Shown here: in pieces, positions 48,877-60,079 of the stretch
Position numbering within the stretch: position 1 is the first letter of the stretch
Layout: each line of letters starts with the position of its first letter
NCBI RefSeq assembly: GCF_944801835.1
Contig: NZ_CALYLN010000002.1
Span: 124,001-188,000, forward strand
From: Bartonella sp. B1099
Lineage (GTDB): Bacteria; Pseudomonadota; Alphaproteobacteria; Rhizobiales; Rhizobiaceae
Length of the DNA: 64,000 nt
Reading direction: 5' to 3'
The notes under the pieces: generated by a model
The model's input: only the letters and a program-made list of their open reading frames with translations
What the model was told of the DNA's origin: nothing
The model's database searches: none
Position numbers and translations under genes: made by a program

Positions 48877-49035
48877 TTTGCAACACCTTATCTAAAACAC
48901 GACAAATGGTTTGATAATGATTCATTACGTCTCAATTTCTCAACAAGATTAGTCAAAAAACAGCTTTTTTAAAAAAGCATAGGTCTTTATTTTATACATT
49001 TCTTAACAAATACCAAACATTATTACAGCATTTAT

Positions 49036-49359
49036 TTATGAGATATCATTTTTCTGTCTAGCACGATGCGAATCTAAAATTCTCTGTTTAAGGATATTTG
49101 CAGCCTTAAACGTCACAACACGTCGCGGCGGAATAGGTGCTTCAACACCTGTTTTTGGATTGCGTCCAATACGTTCATTCTTACTGCGAACCTGAAAAGT
49201 TGCAAAAGAAGATAATTTAACCGCTTCACCTCTTACAAGTGAGTTGCAAATCTCATCCAAAACCAATTCGACCAAAGCTGCTGATTCAGTATGTGACAAG
49301 CCCACTTTTTTACAAACTACGCTCGCTAAATCTGCACGCGTTACTGTCTTACTTGTCAT
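49036..49359 (-). CDS. ihfA: Integration host factor subunit alpha
   Basis: 107 residues from [18 protein letters not shown] (AGGTGG five bases before the ATG; an in-frame GTG at 49368 is too close). HU/IHF fold with the DNA-bending arm [20 protein letters not shown] and [10 protein letters not shown]. It pairs with IhfB (not in this window) to bend DNA in recombination, replication and transcription. It follows fabH on the same strand. Confidence 0.94.
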   Translation of the reverse strand: MTSKTVTRADLASVVCKKVGLSHTESAALVELVLDEICNSLVRGEAVKLSSFATFQVRSKNERIGRNPKTGVEAPIPPRRVVTFKAANILKQRILDSHRARQKNDIS

Positions 49360-49436
49360 TATAACCACCTATTAAAATATTAAAAATTACAAAATGACTT
49401 ATACGTTTTATTCAAATATGGTCAAGTAACCATCAT

Positions 49437-50411
49437 TTACCAACGAACAAGAATTGCTCCCCATGTAAATCCACCTCCCATGGCTTCTAACATGATAAGA
49501 TCTCCTTTTTTTATCCTTCCATCGCAAAGAGCTGTTGTTAAAGCCAATGGAACTGATGCTGCAGACGTGTTACCATGTTGATTAATGGTAATCACAACTT
49601 TATCTGGTGAAATTTTCAGCTTTTTAGCAGATGCTTCAATAATGCGCTTATTAGCCTGGTGAGGGACAAACCAATCGAGTTGTGAAGAATCCATACCTGC
49701 AGCTGCAAAACAATCATCAACCACATCTGTTATCATACCAACAGCATATTTAAAAACTTCTCGTCCTTCCATACGCAAATAACCTGTCGTTTGTGTTGTT
49801 GAAGGTCCACCATCAACATACAACTTATCGATATAAGCACCATCAGAACGCAATTTTGCAGACAATATACCACGCTCAAAAGCATCTTGCCCTTCAACTT
49901 CTTGCGCTTCCAAAACAGCAGCCCCTGCACCATCACCAAACAAAACACATGTTGTACGGTCTTCCCAATCTAAAATTCGAGAAAATGTATCGGACCCAAT
50001 CACTAAAATTCTTTTAGCGGCTCCACAGCGTAAATAAGAATCTCCCGTTGTTAAAGCAAAAATAAAACCAGAGCAAACAGCTTGAATATCAAAAGCAAAT
50101 CCATGGCTCATTCCCAAAGCATACTGAATTTCAACAGCAGAAGCAGGAAACGTACGATTTGGCGTTGAGGTTGCTAAAATAATACAATCAATATCCTTTA
50201 TTGTAAGACCAGCATTTATAAGAGCTGCTTGCGCAGCTTCAACGCCTAAAGAAACCGTTGTTTCATTTTCATTGGCAATATAACGTTGATGTATTCCTGT
50301 ACGTTGAACAATCCATGAATCTGACGTTTCAACAAACTTTGCAATCTCATCATTTGATAAACTTCTTTTCGGCAAAGCACTTCCTACACCACATATAATT
50401 GATCGAATCAT
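49437..50411 (-). CDS. fabH: Beta-ketoacyl-ACP synthase III
   Basis: 324 residues. Starts fatty acid synthesis by condensing acetyl-CoA with malonyl-ACP. Catalytic triad seen as Cys in [17 protein letters not shown], His in [16 protein letters not shown] and Asn in [17 protein letters not shown]. Also [16 protein letters not shown] near the start. Lies 50 bases after plsX in the same operon, the usual rhizobial order. Confidence 0.96.
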   Translation of the reverse strand: MIRSIICGVGSALPKRSLSNDEIAKFVETSDSWIVQRTGIHQRYIANENETTVSLGVEAAQAALINAGLTIKDIDCIILATSTPNRTFPASAVEIQYALGMSHGFAFDIQAVCSGFIFALTTGDSYLRCGAAKRILVIGSDTFSRILDWEDRTTCVLFGDGAGAAVLEAQEVEGQDAFERGILSAKLRSDGAYIDKLYVDGGPSTTQTTGYLRMEGREVFKYAVGMITDVVDDCFAAAGMDSSQLDWFVPHQANKRIIEASAKKLKISPDKVVITINQHGNTSAASVPLALTTALCDGRIKKGDLIMLEAMGGGFTWGAILVRW

Positions 50412-50460
50412 TCAGCTCTCACCTTTTCTTCAAACTTTTTATTTCCATTATAAGAGCTCA

Positions 50461-51531
50461 TCATAAGGATTCTCCACTCATCACCACTTCATCTTCCTGA
50501 TCAAAAAATGTATCTTTATTCTCATGAAACCGCCGTAAATCAGCCGTTATTTTTTGTAAAAGTCCATTATTAACCATTTCATAACCAACACGAATAGCAG
50601 AAGCAAAGCCATGAGCATTAGCACTGCCATGACTTTTTATGACAACACCATTCAAACCTAAAAGCACGCCTCCATTCACCCTATCGGGATCCATTTTATT
50701 TTTCAGTGTACGAAAAGCCCCCCGCGATAAAAAATAACCAAGAGATGTTAAAAAAGAACTGCGCAAGGCAGAATTTAAAATCTCTGCTATCTGTCGCGCG
50801 GTTCCTTCTGCAGTTTTTAAAGCAATATTACCAGAAAACCCTTCTGTTACAACAACATCGACTGTCCCTTTTCCAATGTCATTGCCCTCAACAAATCCTT
50901 TATATTCCAATCCTTCTAATTGCACTTCACGCAATATCATGCCTGCTTTTTTTATTTCATAAAGTCCTTTAACCTCTTCCACCCCCACATTTAAAAGTCC
51001 AACACTTGGTTTTTCAGTATGATATAAAGCGCGAAACATCCCCGCTCCCATAACCGCCAAATCAACCAATTGACGAGCAGATGCACCAATCGTTGCTCCA
51101 ATATCTAAAACGATACTCTCCCTGCGAAGGGTTGGCCAGATACCCGCAATACCAGGACGTTCAGCCTCTGCCAACATTTTTAAACAAAAATAAGACATGG
51201 CCATAAGCGCCCCCGTATTACCAGCAGAAACGCAAGCATCAGCTTCACCATTTTTTACCGCTTCAATGGCATACCACATTGATGATTTACCACGTCCATT
51301 GCGAAGGGCTTGGCTTGGCTTTTCATCCATGCGTGTATAGCTTTCTGTAGGATAAAAGCGCGATACAGAATCCAAATGGGGATATTTTTTTAAAACCGGT
51401 CGAACGACCTCCTCTATCCCATAAAACAGAAAATAAACATCTGATAAATATTTTTGGACAATTGCTGCTCCTGCAATAGCTGCTTCTGGACCGTAATCAC
51501 CACCCATGACATCCACAGAAATTCTAATCAC
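50461..51531 (-). CDS. plsX: Phosphate acyltransferase
   Basis: Makes acyl-phosphate from acyl-ACP for phospholipid synthesis. From the GTG at 51531 the chain begins [20 protein letters not shown], which aligns with other PlsX starts. A GTG five codons earlier (51546) is possible. Further segments are [40 protein letters not shown] and [19 protein letters not shown]. 356 residues, normal length. Confidence 0.94.
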   Translation of the reverse strand: MIRISVDVMGGDYGPEAAIAGAAIVQKYLSDVYFLFYGIEEVVRPVLKKYPHLDSVSRFYPTESYTRMDEKPSQALRNGRGKSSMWYAIEAVKNGEADACVSAGNTGALMAMSYFCLKMLAEAERPGIAGIWPTLRRESIVLDIGATIGASARQLVDLAVMGAGMFRALYHTEKPSVGLLNVGVEEVKGLYEIKKAGMILREVQLEGLEYKGFVEGNDIGKGTVDVVVTEGFSGNIALKTAEGTARQIAEILNSALRSSFLTSLGYFLSRGAFRTLKNKMDPDRVNGGVLLGLNGVVIKSHGSANAHGFASAIRVGYEMVNNGLLQKITADLRRFHENKDTFFDQEDEVVMSGESL

Positions 51532-51687
51532 GCTTTCATATCCCACATCTTTTCATTTACATTTTTAAATGCATATTATGATTTTGGGTGACTAAACACT
51601 CATAAAACATATCTTGCAAAAACAGTTCCGCAGAAAATACCGTTTTTATCATAGCATACAATAGATAATTTTTTTATGTTTTTACAA

Positions 51688-52245
51688 TCACTTCCAACTT
51701 TTCAAAACAGAAAATGGCGAAAGCTTTTGCTCTGCTTCTTCTAAATTTTTAACCACATGCATTTTTATCCCCTCTTTACGTGGATAATGATTAATAGACA
51801 ACTCAAAAAACTCTTCCATGATTGCACCAATATCAATTCGATCATTATAAAATACTTCCGGTGTATCAAGCCCTTCCACATCTAAAAACAATTCTCGTGT
51901 ATCTTCTGATATTTTGGGCTTCGTTAAATTTGAATCTTCGGGAACAAAAACAACCTCAATATTTTCACGGAGAATATTTTCTAATGGTTCTAATGTAACA
52001 ACACATAACTGTATTATATGCGCTTGCAACAAACCTTTTATACGCACACCGCGTTTTTTCCACGGAAGAATATGGAATTTTCCCTCACAAGATTTTACTT
52101 CAACTAAATCATGGTTTTGGGCTAAATGTGTACATTCTTTTTTGTTTGCACAAAGATGAACTCTTAACCCTTTAGCAGGAAGAGAACGGACGCATATTGG
52201 ATAGGCCAAAGCAAATGCCATTTGAGAAACATTTTGAACATTCAT
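51688..52245 (-). CDS. DUF177 (YceD-like) protein
   Basis: 185 residues with the DUF177 core IIQLCVVTLEPLENILRENI, followed by EVVFVPE and a conserved DIGAIMEEFFELSINHYPRK. In E. coli YceD precedes rpmF and plsX and is linked to 23S rRNA processing. Here rpmF is absent between it and plsX. It is divergent from bamE. GGGAGTTATCA precedes the start. Confidence 0.85.
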   Translation of the reverse strand: MNVQNVSQMAFALAYPICVRSLPAKGLRVHLCANKKECTHLAQNHDLVEVKSCEGKFHILPWKKRGVRIKGLLQAHIIQLCVVTLEPLENILRENIEVVFVPEDSNLTKPKISEDTRELFLDVEGLDTPEVFYNDRIDIGAIMEEFFELSINHYPRKEGIKMHVVKNLEEAEQKLSPFSVLKSWK

Positions 52246-52458
52246 TGATAACTCCCAAACATGAAAATCTATAAAGCACAGTACTTTTATTTAGCTCAAG
52301 TATATTTCGTTCATTTTTTTCTTTTCTAAAGAAATTCTATATGGCATAATTTGTCTTATAACAGGGAAACTCAATGTAAGCTACGGTAGATTAAACTAAA
52401 ATTAGAAAAAACTTGAGGTTGCCTTCTTGTCGTACATCTCAGTATAAAGGAGATATCA

Positions 52459-52947
52459 TTGTTTCAAATGCCTCACATAATGGCCTTAATCAAACGCAAA
52501 TTGTTGGTGGGTTTATCAATAGCAAGCATCGTAACACTTGCAGGTTGCAGTCTTCTTGATTCTTCAGGGTCAAGCCAAATTTATAGAGAGGGCTATATTC
52601 TTGATAAAAATGCTCTAAGTTCTATTTCTGTTGGCTCAAGTCAAGAGCAAGTTCTTTTAACTTTAGGAACACCTTCATTAAAAACAAAATATGATAATGA
52701 AGTTTTTTATTACATCTCACAAACACGTTATCGTGGGATGCAGTTTATGAAAACAAAGATTATTGACCGCAAAGTTTTAGCTATTTACTTCAATAAAAAC
52801 AATCAGGTTGCAAAGGTTGCTCACTATGGTCTACAAGATGGTCAAGTATTTGATTTCATGACGCAAACAACACCAACATTAACAAAAGAACATCCCTTCT
52901 TAATTCAAATTATAAAAGGCCCTGCGAATCTACCACCCCCTAGGTAA
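52459..52947 (+). CDS. bamE: Outer membrane assembly lipoprotein BamE (SmpA/OmlA)
   Basis: 162 residues. Lipoprotein signal with box VTLAGC (Cys at 30). BamE fold with LSSISVGSSQEQVLLTLGTP and FYYISQTRYRGMQF, a small subunit of the Bam complex that inserts outer membrane barrels. The start is TTG at 52459, chosen since AGGAG lies six bases before it. The ATG at 52468 is 15 bases from that site. It ends before a strong bidirectional hairpin. Confidence 0.9.
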   Translation: MFQMPHIMALIKRKLLVGLSIASIVTLAGCSLLDSSGSSQIYREGYILDKNALSSISVGSSQEQVLLTLGTPSLKTKYDNEVFYYISQTRYRGMQFMKTKIIDRKVLAIYFNKNNQVAKVAHYGLQDGQVFDFMTQTTPTLTKEHPFLIQIIKGPANLPPPR

Positions 52948-52972
52948 AAGATATCGTTTACTTCCCGTTCAA

Positions 52973-53007
52973 TATGATGAGGTCTGATGTTATCAGACCT
53001 CATCATA
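52973..53007. terminator. Strong bidirectional hairpin between bamE and nusB
   Basis: A perfect 16-base stem (TATGATGAGGTCTGAT against ATCAGACCTCATCATA) with a 3-base loop lies between two convergent genes. T-rich flanks are short. Position and strength support termination of both transcripts. Confidence 0.85.
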
Positions 53008-53023
53008 TGAGAAAATATCGCGA

Positions 53024-53494
53024 TTAAGAGCGGATTTTTTTTGCCATACTATCAAGAACTGCATTAACAAGTTTTGGCTCATCCCCTTCAAAAAACGCTT
53101 TAGCTATATCAACATATTCATTCATGACGACCGCAACAGGAACATCTTTACGGTTGATCAGCTCCCATAAAGCGGCTCGTAAAATTGCTCGCAATATAGA
53201 ATCAAGACGTGAAAGAGACCATTCTGAAGAAAGCTGTTGATGAAGCAGAGGATCAAGCTGCTTTTGGTCTTTTACAACACCCATTATAATCGCCAAAAAC
53301 CATTGAAAATCAGCTTCAAGATACTGGTCTCCATCAATATCTTTTCCCAAACGATAAGCCTCATACTCCGCAGCCGTTTCCATCACTCCCGAACCTACAA
53401 TATCCATTTGATAGAGAGCCTGAACCGCAGCCAGCCTTGCTGCTCCACGTTTATTGGCTGAACGCGGAAAATGTCTGCTTTTTATATCAGCCAT
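53024..53494 (-). CDS. nusB: Transcription antitermination factor NusB
   Basis: 156 residues, all-helical NusB fold: [20 protein letters not shown] at the start, [20 protein letters not shown] and [20 protein letters not shown]. Acts with NusE/S10 on rRNA operon boxA. It lies two bases after ribH on the minus strand, the last gene of the riboflavin operon. Confidence 0.95.
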   Translation of the reverse strand: MADIKSRHFPRSANKRGAARLAAVQALYQMDIVGSGVMETAAEYEAYRLGKDIDGDQYLEADFQWFLAIIMGVVKDQKQLDPLLHQQLSSEWSLSRLDSILRAILRAALWELINRKDVPVAVVMNEYVDIAKAFFEGDEPKLVNAVLDSMAKKIRS

Positions 53495-53496
53495 AT

Positions 53497-53952
53497 TTAA
53501 CGATTATCTCCAAATCTCTTTTTTAGAGCGATCATACATAAAGCAGCTTCAGCTGCAAAACCACCTTTATTTTTGCCATCTTGTTTTGCGCGTACCCATG
53601 CTTGCTCTTTATTTTCAACAGTTAAAATACCATTTCCAATAGCTAAATGCTTATGAACGGTTAAATCCATCAAGGACCGACAAGAATCGTTGGCAACAAT
53701 TTCAAAGTGATATGTCTCCCCCCGAATAACACAACCCAGTGCAACATAACCATCATAAGATATCTTATTTTGTTCAGCAAAAGCTATTGCAGCTGGTATT
53801 TCTAAGGCTCCTGGAACTGTTATAATATCATAACGTGCTTCAGCTTTTTGCAAGGCATTCACAGCCCCTTTCAAAAGCGCATCAGAAATCTCTTCATAAA
53901 AACGTGCTTCAACAATCAATACGTGAGGCCTTTTACGTATCTCTTTCATCAT
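53497..53952 (-). CDS. ribH: 6,7-dimethyl-8-ribityllumazine synthase
   Basis: 151 residues from [20 protein letters not shown] (GGAA seven bases upstream; longer frame to 54021 rejected because it adds a hydrophobic head). Motifs: [38 protein letters not shown] (catalytic His) and [16 protein letters not shown]. It makes the lumazine for riboflavin synthase, encoded just upstream. Confidence 0.94.
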   Translation of the reverse strand: MMKEIRKRPHVLIVEARFYEEISDALLKGAVNALQKAEARYDIITVPGALEIPAAIAFAEQNKISYDGYVALGCVIRGETYHFEIVANDSCRSLMDLTVHKHLAIGNGILTVENKEQAWVRAKQDGKNKGGFAAEAALCMIALKKRFGDNR

Positions 53953-54033
53953 AATGAAATTCCATAAAAAACGAATCAAAAAACTCAAAGGTATAGAGCA
54001 TAAAATTCTAAAAACGATCAATAGAATTGTAGC

Positions 54034-54651
54034 TTATTCATCGTCTCTTTTAAAAGCAAAAAGCTTAACAGCATAACGAGCAAGTTGGTCAATTTCCAAA
54101 TTGACCCAATCTCCAATTTTAGCTTCTCCCCATGTTGTCACTTCAAGTGTATGGCGAATAATAAGAACATCAAAAACACAACCCTCCACACTATTAACAG
54201 TCAAAGACGTTCCATTAAGAGCAACTGATCCCTTAGGTACAATGAAAGGCATAAATTGTCTTGAAACTTTTAAATAAAAACGAATTGCATCTCCTTCATT
54301 TTTTTGTTCAATGATTTCAGCTAAACCATCAATATGACCAGAAACCAAATGCCCTCCCATTTCATCACCCAATCGAAGCGAACGCTCTAAATTAACAAAA
54401 GTTCCTTTTTTCCATTGGGCAAGATTTGTTAAACGTAATGTTTCTTCCCACGCCTCAACAACAAACCAATTGGAATCTCCTTGTTTAAAACCTCGTTCCA
54501 CAACGGTTAGACAAATTCCTGAACACGCAATTGATGCACCAATTACTAAGCTTTCTATAGCATAGCGTGTAGAAATCTTTACACGCATCCCCTGCTTTAA
54601 AGATTGAACATCTTCAACACAACCGATATCCGTTATAATTCCTGTGAACAT
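54034..54651 (-). CDS. ribE: Riboflavin synthase alpha subunit
   Basis: 205 residues with two lumazine-binding repeats: [20 protein letters not shown] and GGHLVSGHIDGLAEIIEQKN. Catalytic N-terminus MFTGII intact, and IACSGICLTVVERGF and VALNGTSLTVNSVEG are the matching sites of each repeat. Converts two lumazine molecules to riboflavin and a pyrimidine. Overlaps ribD by 19 bases. Confidence 0.95.
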   Translation of the reverse strand: MFTGIITDIGCVEDVQSLKQGMRVKISTRYAIESLVIGASIACSGICLTVVERGFKQGDSNWFVVEAWEETLRLTNLAQWKKGTFVNLERSLRLGDEMGGHLVSGHIDGLAEIIEQKNEGDAIRFYLKVSRQFMPFIVPKGSVALNGTSLTVNSVEGCVFDVLIIRHTLEVTTWGEAKIGDWVNLEIDQLARYAVKLFAFKRDDE

Positions 54652-55763
54652 AATGTCTTACGTCTCCATTTATAAAAACGGTCATTTCCAAACATTTTTG
54701 TCTCAACCTCATGAAATTGCGAGAGATAATTTTCAAAATGAGGAGCTTCAATACGTTTTTTTCCTAAAACAACGGGACTATAAAAACATATCAAATGATC
54801 AATACAACCAGCACTCAAAAACTTTTCTCCTGTCTTTACGCCCCCTTCCAGTAAAACACTATTAATCCCATGTTTATAAAGCATCTGTAAAAGAGAAAAA
54901 GGTTCTACAAAACCATTATTCATCTCTATCGAATAAACAGACACGCCATATTGCTCCAATGCATTTTTTTTGCTTTTCTTTGAAAGATCCTCATTACAAA
55001 TAACCCATGTAGGAATTTTTATGGCTGTTTGGACAACTTTCGCATCAAGAGGAATAGATAAATCTGCATCCAAAATAATACGAATTGGCGAGCGAGCTTC
55101 CATTCCTGGCAAACGGCAATTGAGTTGTGGATCATCGGCTAATATAGTCCCAATACCAACGATAATAGCGTTGTTTTGAGCCCGTAGAATATGCGTATGG
55201 GTATGGGAAAGCGTTCCACTAATTTGTATTCCCCCCTCTTCTTTTTTTCCCACACTATTATCGGCAGAAATTGCCATTTTTAAAGTAACAGCACAGCGTT
55301 GCATCTTTCTTATACACCAATGCGTCCATAAGGATTCAAAAGCCTTTTCAGCTAAAATGCCCTCAACGACTTCAATACCCGCTGAACGCAAAAGAGCAAG
55401 ACCACGACCATCTACACGCTTGTCACAATCAGTCAAAGCAACAACAACTCGGGAAATACCTGAATCAATAAGGGCATTAACACACGGCGAAGTTTTTCCA
55501 TAATGTGCGCAAGGTTCTAAAGTAACATAAGCAGTTGCTCCTTGAGCCAAAGAGCCGGCCATGCGTAAAGCTTGCACTTCTGCATGAGGTTTCCCATGAC
55601 GAGCAGTTACGCCATAGCCAACAATAAATGGTCCCGCACCGCCATCATTTTGCACAATTAGCGCACCCACGGAAGGATTCTCACCTGTAAGTCCCACATG
55701 ACGCTCTGCTAAACGGATAGCGGCAGCCATAAACCGTTCATCTTGCACTTTTTTATTCATCAA
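54633..55763 (-). CDS. ribD: Bifunctional riboflavin deaminase/reductase
   Basis: 376 residues. Deaminase domain (1-145): [11 protein letters not shown] and [20 protein letters not shown] carry the Zn ligands His, Cys, Cys and the catalytic Glu. Reductase domain (about 155-375): [20 protein letters not shown] and [14 protein letters not shown]. It performs two successive steps of riboflavin synthesis. It overlaps nrdR by four bases and ribE by 19, so translation is coupled. Confidence 0.95.
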   Translation of the reverse strand: MMNKKVQDERFMAAAIRLAERHVGLTGENPSVGALIVQNDGGAGPFIVGYGVTARHGKPHAEVQALRMAGSLAQGATAYVTLEPCAHYGKTSPCVNALIDSGISRVVVALTDCDKRVDGRGLALLRSAGIEVVEGILAEKAFESLWTHWCIRKMQRCAVTLKMAISADNSVGKKEEGGIQISGTLSHTHTHILRAQNNAIIVGIGTILADDPQLNCRLPGMEARSPIRIILDADLSIPLDAKVVQTAIKIPTWVICNEDLSKKSKKNALEQYGVSVYSIEMNNGFVEPFSLLQMLYKHGINSVLLEGGVKTGEKFLSAGCIDHLICFYSPVVLGKKRIEAPHFENYLSQFHEVETKMFGNDRFYKWRRKTLCSQEL

Positions 55764-56236
55764 AACGAGTTTTCTGTATCCGTTATACCTTTTGACAACT
55801 CATCGATAATATCGTGAAAATCGCTTGCATTACGAAAATCTCGGTACACAGAAGCAAAACGGATATAAGCAATATCATCAATTCTTTTTAATGCTTCCAT
55901 TACAAGATGCCCAATTTTTTCTGAAGAAACCTCTGGTTCCCCCAAACTCTCAAGCTGGCGTACAATGCCAGAAATTGCCCGTTCAATACGATCAGGATCA
56001 ATATTGCGCTTTCGTACAGCCACATCAACTGATCGCATTAATTTATCACGATCAAATGGCTCACATCGTCCACTTTTTTTAGTAACCAAGAGCTCACGCA
56101 ATTGAACACGTTCAAAAGTTGTAAAACGACCACCGCAAACGGAACACACACGACGGCGGCGAATCACCGCCCCCTCTTCTGCTGGACGTGAGTCTTTAAC
56201 CTGTGTATCCTCATATTGACAGTACGGACAGCGCAT
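55760..56236 (-). CDS. nrdR: Transcriptional repressor NrdR
   Basis: 158 residues. Zinc ribbon C3-x-x-C6 and C31-x-x-C34 ([26 protein letters not shown]), then an ATP-cone (REQL-like [20 protein letters not shown]). It represses ribonucleotide reductase genes in response to ATP/dATP. The position between glyA and ribD is typical of rhizobia. It starts 12 bases after glyA. Confidence 0.96.
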   Translation of the reverse strand: MRCPYCQYEDTQVKDSRPAEEGAVIRRRRVCSVCGGRFTTFERVQLRELLVTKKSGRCEPFDRDKLMRSVDVAVRKRNIDPDRIERAISGIVRQLESLGEPEVSSEKIGHLVMEALKRIDDIAYIRFASVYRDFRNASDFHDIIDELSKGITDTENSF

Positions 56237-56248
56237 CTCTTTTTATCC

Positions 56249-57562
56249 TTAACGCGTGCTAAGATAAGAATAAAGAGGAAATTGATTCGTTATATCTTTC
56301 ACCTTTTTCTTAACAGCCATTTCAACGGCGTGATTATCTTCATCACTGTTTGCGTTTCGAAGACCATCAAGAACTTCTGAAATCAGATGACCAACTTGAG
56401 CAAACTCTTTTTCTAAGAAACCACGTGTTGTGGCAGCAGGTGATCCCAAACGAATTCCCGATGTTATAGATGGCGTTTCAGGGTCAAAAGGAACGCCATT
56501 TTTATTGCAGGTCATATGAGCGCGTCCCAAAGCCAATTCAGCACGTTTTCCTGTTAGATTTTTCGAACGTAAATCAACCAACAATAAATGATTGTCTGTA
56601 CCGCCAGAAACGATATTAAAACCATTATTCTGTAATGTTTTTGCTAAAGTTTTCGCATTAGCGACAACATTGGCACTATAACTTTTGAAAGAAGGATGCA
56701 AAGCCTCCTTAAATGCGACAGCCTTTGCCGCAATCACATGCATTAAAGGCCCCCCTTGAAGACCAGGAAAAATAGCAGAATTAATTTTTTTGGATAAAGC
56801 CTCATCATTTGTCAATATCAAACCACCCCGAGGACCCCGAAGCGATTTATGTGTTGTTGTCGTTACAATATGTGCATGGGGAACAGGGGAAGGATGCACG
56901 CCACCAGCAACAAGACCAGCAATATGAGACATATCAACAAGGAGATAAGCACCGATCTCATTTGCAATTTCACGGAATCGTTCCCAATCCCAGAATCGAG
57001 GATAAGATGAGCCCCCTGCTATAATAAGTTTGGGTTTGCGTTCTTTTGCAAGCCGCTCAACCTCATCCATATCAATAATCTGATCTTCTTGACGTACACT
57101 ATAGGAAACAACATCAAACCATTTTCCCGACATATTGACAGATGAACCATGCGTAAGGTGACCACCAGCATTTAAATCCAATCCCATAAATGTGTCACCA
57201 GGCTGGAGTAATGCCAGAAAGACAGCCTGATTCATTTGGCTGCCAGAATTGGGTTGCACATTTGCAAAAACAGCACCAAAAAGCTGTTTTGCTCTTTCGA
57301 TGGCTAAATCTTCAACGACATCGACAAATTGACACCCACCATAGTAGCGCTTTCTTGGATAACCTTCTGCATATTTATTGGTTAAAACAGACCCCTGTGC
57401 TTCAAGAACTGCTCTTGAAACAATATTCTCTGAGGCAATCAGCTCAATCTCATGTTGTTGCCGCTCAAACTCCCCTCTAATGGCATTAAAAATTTCACCA
57501 TCAACTGTCTGTAAATTATCATTAAAAAAGCGCTTTTGTGCGTCATTTTCTTGCTGAGTCAT
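56249..57562 (-). CDS. glyA: Serine hydroxymethyltransferase
   Basis: 437 residues from [17 protein letters not shown] (ATG at 57562, AGGA nine bases away; ATG at 57571 overlaps the ribosome site). PLP enzyme linking serine/glycine to one-carbon folate metabolism. [20 protein letters not shown]-like start, [20 protein letters not shown], and the PLP lysine in [14 protein letters not shown] (TTTTHK). Complete. Head gene of the nrdR-rib-nusB run. Confidence 0.96.
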   Translation of the reverse strand: MTQQENDAQKRFFNDNLQTVDGEIFNAIRGEFERQQHEIELIASENIVSRAVLEAQGSVLTNKYAEGYPRKRYYGGCQFVDVVEDLAIERAKQLFGAVFANVQPNSGSQMNQAVFLALLQPGDTFMGLDLNAGGHLTHGSSVNMSGKWFDVVSYSVRQEDQIIDMDEVERLAKERKPKLIIAGGSSYPRFWDWERFREIANEIGAYLLVDMSHIAGLVAGGVHPSPVPHAHIVTTTTHKSLRGPRGGLILTNDEALSKKINSAIFPGLQGGPLMHVIAAKAVAFKEALHPSFKSYSANVVANAKTLAKTLQNNGFNIVSGGTDNHLLLVDLRSKNLTGKRAELALGRAHMTCNKNGVPFDPETPSITSGIRLGSPAATTRGFLEKEFAQVGHLISEVLDGLRNANSDEDNHAVEMAVKKKVKDITNQFPLYSYLSTR

Positions 57563-57903
57563 AAAACACATTCCTAATATTGAAAAATAAAGTCACTAAA
57601 CGATAACACAGCAAACCATGCAAACCAAACATTTTAAACCACTTACACTCAAAAATACTGATACAAACAACTATCTTATTCCTCGTCATAGAAACAGCAA
57701 AAAAATTCGCTCATAAGAAGAGTGAAAAATGAAGTTAAGTTTCTTCTTTTACGCCCTTATTGATACCTTTTACAAAAAATATCTATAATCTAAAGAGATT
57801 CAATAAGTTAATGATTATTATTTAAGTTGGTAATGATCTAAAATAATTTATAATGAGAAAAACTGGATATTGTTGAGATAAGTTAAGACAAGGCAAGTTA
57901 AGA
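57563..57903. promoter_or_regulatory. Divergent promoter region glyA / argC
   Basis: 340 AT-rich bases between divergent genes, with no frame and no strong hairpin. A short repeat gttaagacaaggcaagttaag lies directly before the argC start. Confidence 0.45.
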
Positions 57904-58836
57904 ATGGTAACCAAAGTTTTTATTGATGGTGAACACGGCACAACCGGACTACAAATACAAAAACGCTTAGAGAAACGTACAGATTTAAAACTACTCTCTC
58001 TTGCTCATAAGGATCGCCATAACGTTCATCTGCGGCAAGACTATCTTACTCAAACGGATATTGCTATTTTATGTCTTCCAGATGACGCAGCACGTAAAAC
58101 AGTTCATTGGCTAAAAAAGAATAAAAACATTAGGGTTATTGATAGCTCAACAGCTCACCGTGTTGCCCCAAACTGGGTCTACGGTTTTCCTGAAATGACA
58201 GCAGGCCAAAAAAAACGTATTCAAGCAGCCCATTACGTCTCTAATCCTGGATGTTATCCCACAGGTGCCATTAGCTTGATTCGCCCCCTTCGCGAAGCAG
58301 GATTGTTAGACGCCGATTATCCCATCTCGATTCATGCAATCTCCGGCTATACCGGTGGTGGAAAACAACTGATTACCCAAATGGAAAATCAATCTCAACA
58401 AAATATTCAGGAAAATTATTTTATCTATGGGCTCAATCTTGAACACAAACATGTGCCAGAAATTAAACTCCATGGACAAATTAATCAAACGCCGCTTTTT
58501 ATACCCAGTGTTGGTCGTTTTCCTCAAGGAATGATTGTGAATCTTCCACTACACCGCCATTTATTCACAAAATCAGCAAACTGTTCTGATCTGCGTGAAA
58601 TTCTTGCAAACCATTACGATGGACAAAACATCATTTCAGTGGCATCACAAGATGAAACGGCTTCTCTTCAAAGACTGAATCCAGAATGTTTTGCTCATAA
58701 AGATGGTATGAAACTGTTCGTATTTGGAAATGATCGCGAAGGAATTTTTAATCTCTGTGCTCTCTTCGATAACTTAGGAAAAGGCGCATCAGCTGCTGCT
58801 ATCCAAAACCTCGATTTAATGCTCTCAAGCAATTAA
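57904..58836 (+). CDS. argC: N-acetyl-gamma-glutamyl-phosphate reductase
   Basis: 310 residues, the short type 2 form. NADP-binding start KVFIDGEHGTTGLQIQKRLE, catalytic Cys in SNPGCYPTGAISLIRPL, and HAISGYTGGGKQLITQM. Third step of arginine synthesis. Separate from other arg genes in this window. Converges on ctaA without a visible terminator. Confidence 0.95.
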   Translation: MVTKVFIDGEHGTTGLQIQKRLEKRTDLKLLSLAHKDRHNVHLRQDYLTQTDIAILCLPDDAARKTVHWLKKNKNIRVIDSSTAHRVAPNWVYGFPEMTAGQKKRIQAAHYVSNPGCYPTGAISLIRPLREAGLLDADYPISIHAISGYTGGGKQLITQMENQSQQNIQENYFIYGLNLEHKHVPEIKLHGQINQTPLFIPSVGRFPQGMIVNLPLHRHLFTKSANCSDLREILANHYDGQNIISVASQDETASLQRLNPECFAHKDGMKLFVFGNDREGIFNLCALFDNLGKGASAAAIQNLDLMLSSN

Positions 58837-58857
58837 ACGCCATCTGGATACCAACGT

Positions 58858-59934
58858 TCATTCAACAACGCGATATGCCCCTTTTGTTGCTCGCCAGTGC
58901 GCAACCGCAAAACATAACACGGCTAATGCCATACTTTGATGAATGAGCCCTAAACTTATCGGAACCTCATGTAACAGCGTCAAAATACCTAAAAATGCTT
59001 GGATAATGATCATAACGCAGATAAGAAATGCTCGACGAGAGTGCGTTGAATGCGGAACATTTTTTTGCACATAGAAAGCATGAAGAGCCGAGACAACAAA
59101 TAAAAAATAAGCAAAAAACCGATGAATAAATTGAACTGTTAAGGGATTTTCGAATAAATTGATCCAGAAAGGACGATGCTGCAACAATCCATCAGGAATA
59201 ATCTGACCATCCATAAGGGGCCATGTATTATAGACTTTTCCAGCGTGAAGCCCTGCAACCAAAGCCCCCAAATAAATCTCTATCAAGACGAAAATAACGA
59301 GCCAAGCCGCAAAATATTGCACCTTCTGATTGGCTGGTTTTTCTGAATATTCTGCAAGTCCTCGAGATAAATAAGTAACAAAAATAATAACCAAACATGC
59401 CGTTATAAGATGAAATGCCAAACGATATTGGCTCACACTTGTTAGATTACTTTGCCCAATCCCTGAAGCAACCATCCACCAACCAATAAAGCCTTGAAAG
59501 GCGATAAGGATCGGCACAACAATAAGCGAGAGTAAAATATTTTTTTCAATACGCTTCGTCGCCCAAAACCAAATTAACCCCAATAAAGCGATAAGACCAA
59601 CAAGACGCCCGAGAATACGGTGCGCCCATTCCCACCAAAAAATGACCTTAAAAGCACTTAAAGTCATATCAGGATTAAGCAACTTATACTGCGTTATTTG
59701 TTGATACTTTAAAAATTCCTCTTGCCATTGATCCACACCAATCGGTGGAATAATACCATGAATTGGCTTCCATTCCGTTATTGATAATCCTGATCCTGTC
59801 AAACGGGTTGCGCCCCCTACCAAAACAATTGCTAAGCAAAGCAATAAAATAGAATAAAGCCACACCTGAATTTGCTTTCGATTTCTCTTTTGCACAGGTG
59901 TTAAAAAGTTATTGTTTAATCTTTTTATTGCCAT
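58858..59934 (-). CDS. ctaA: Heme A synthase
   Basis: 358 residues, eight membrane helices. GGATRLTGSGLSITEWKPIH is the family signature; heme-ligand histidines lie in FWWEWAHRILGRLVGLIALL and further helices (VQFIHRFFAYFLFVVSALHA, LGLIHQSMALAVLCFAVAHW). Converts heme O to heme A for cytochrome c oxidase. ATG at 59934 preferred to a TTG at 59961. Confidence 0.93.
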   Translation of the reverse strand: MAIKRLNNNFLTPVQKRNRKQIQVWLYSILLLCLAIVLVGGATRLTGSGLSITEWKPIHGIIPPIGVDQWQEEFLKYQQITQYKLLNPDMTLSAFKVIFWWEWAHRILGRLVGLIALLGLIWFWATKRIEKNILLSLIVVPILIAFQGFIGWWMVASGIGQSNLTSVSQYRLAFHLITACLVIIFVTYLSRGLAEYSEKPANQKVQYFAAWLVIFVLIEIYLGALVAGLHAGKVYNTWPLMDGQIIPDGLLQHRPFWINLFENPLTVQFIHRFFAYFLFVVSALHAFYVQKNVPHSTHSRRAFLICVMIIIQAFLGILTLLHEVPISLGLIHQSMALAVLCFAVAHWRATKGAYRVVE

Positions 59935-60079
59935 CTCTGATTGCCCCACGCTTCTCTCCAACTACAATGCATTTTTAAATTTAAACACAAAATCTTCGCA
60001 TGCTAGTATGTACTATAACTTTAGCAAAAAACAAGCGTACCACTATAACATGCGATACATATTTCTTTTTTTACAAAAT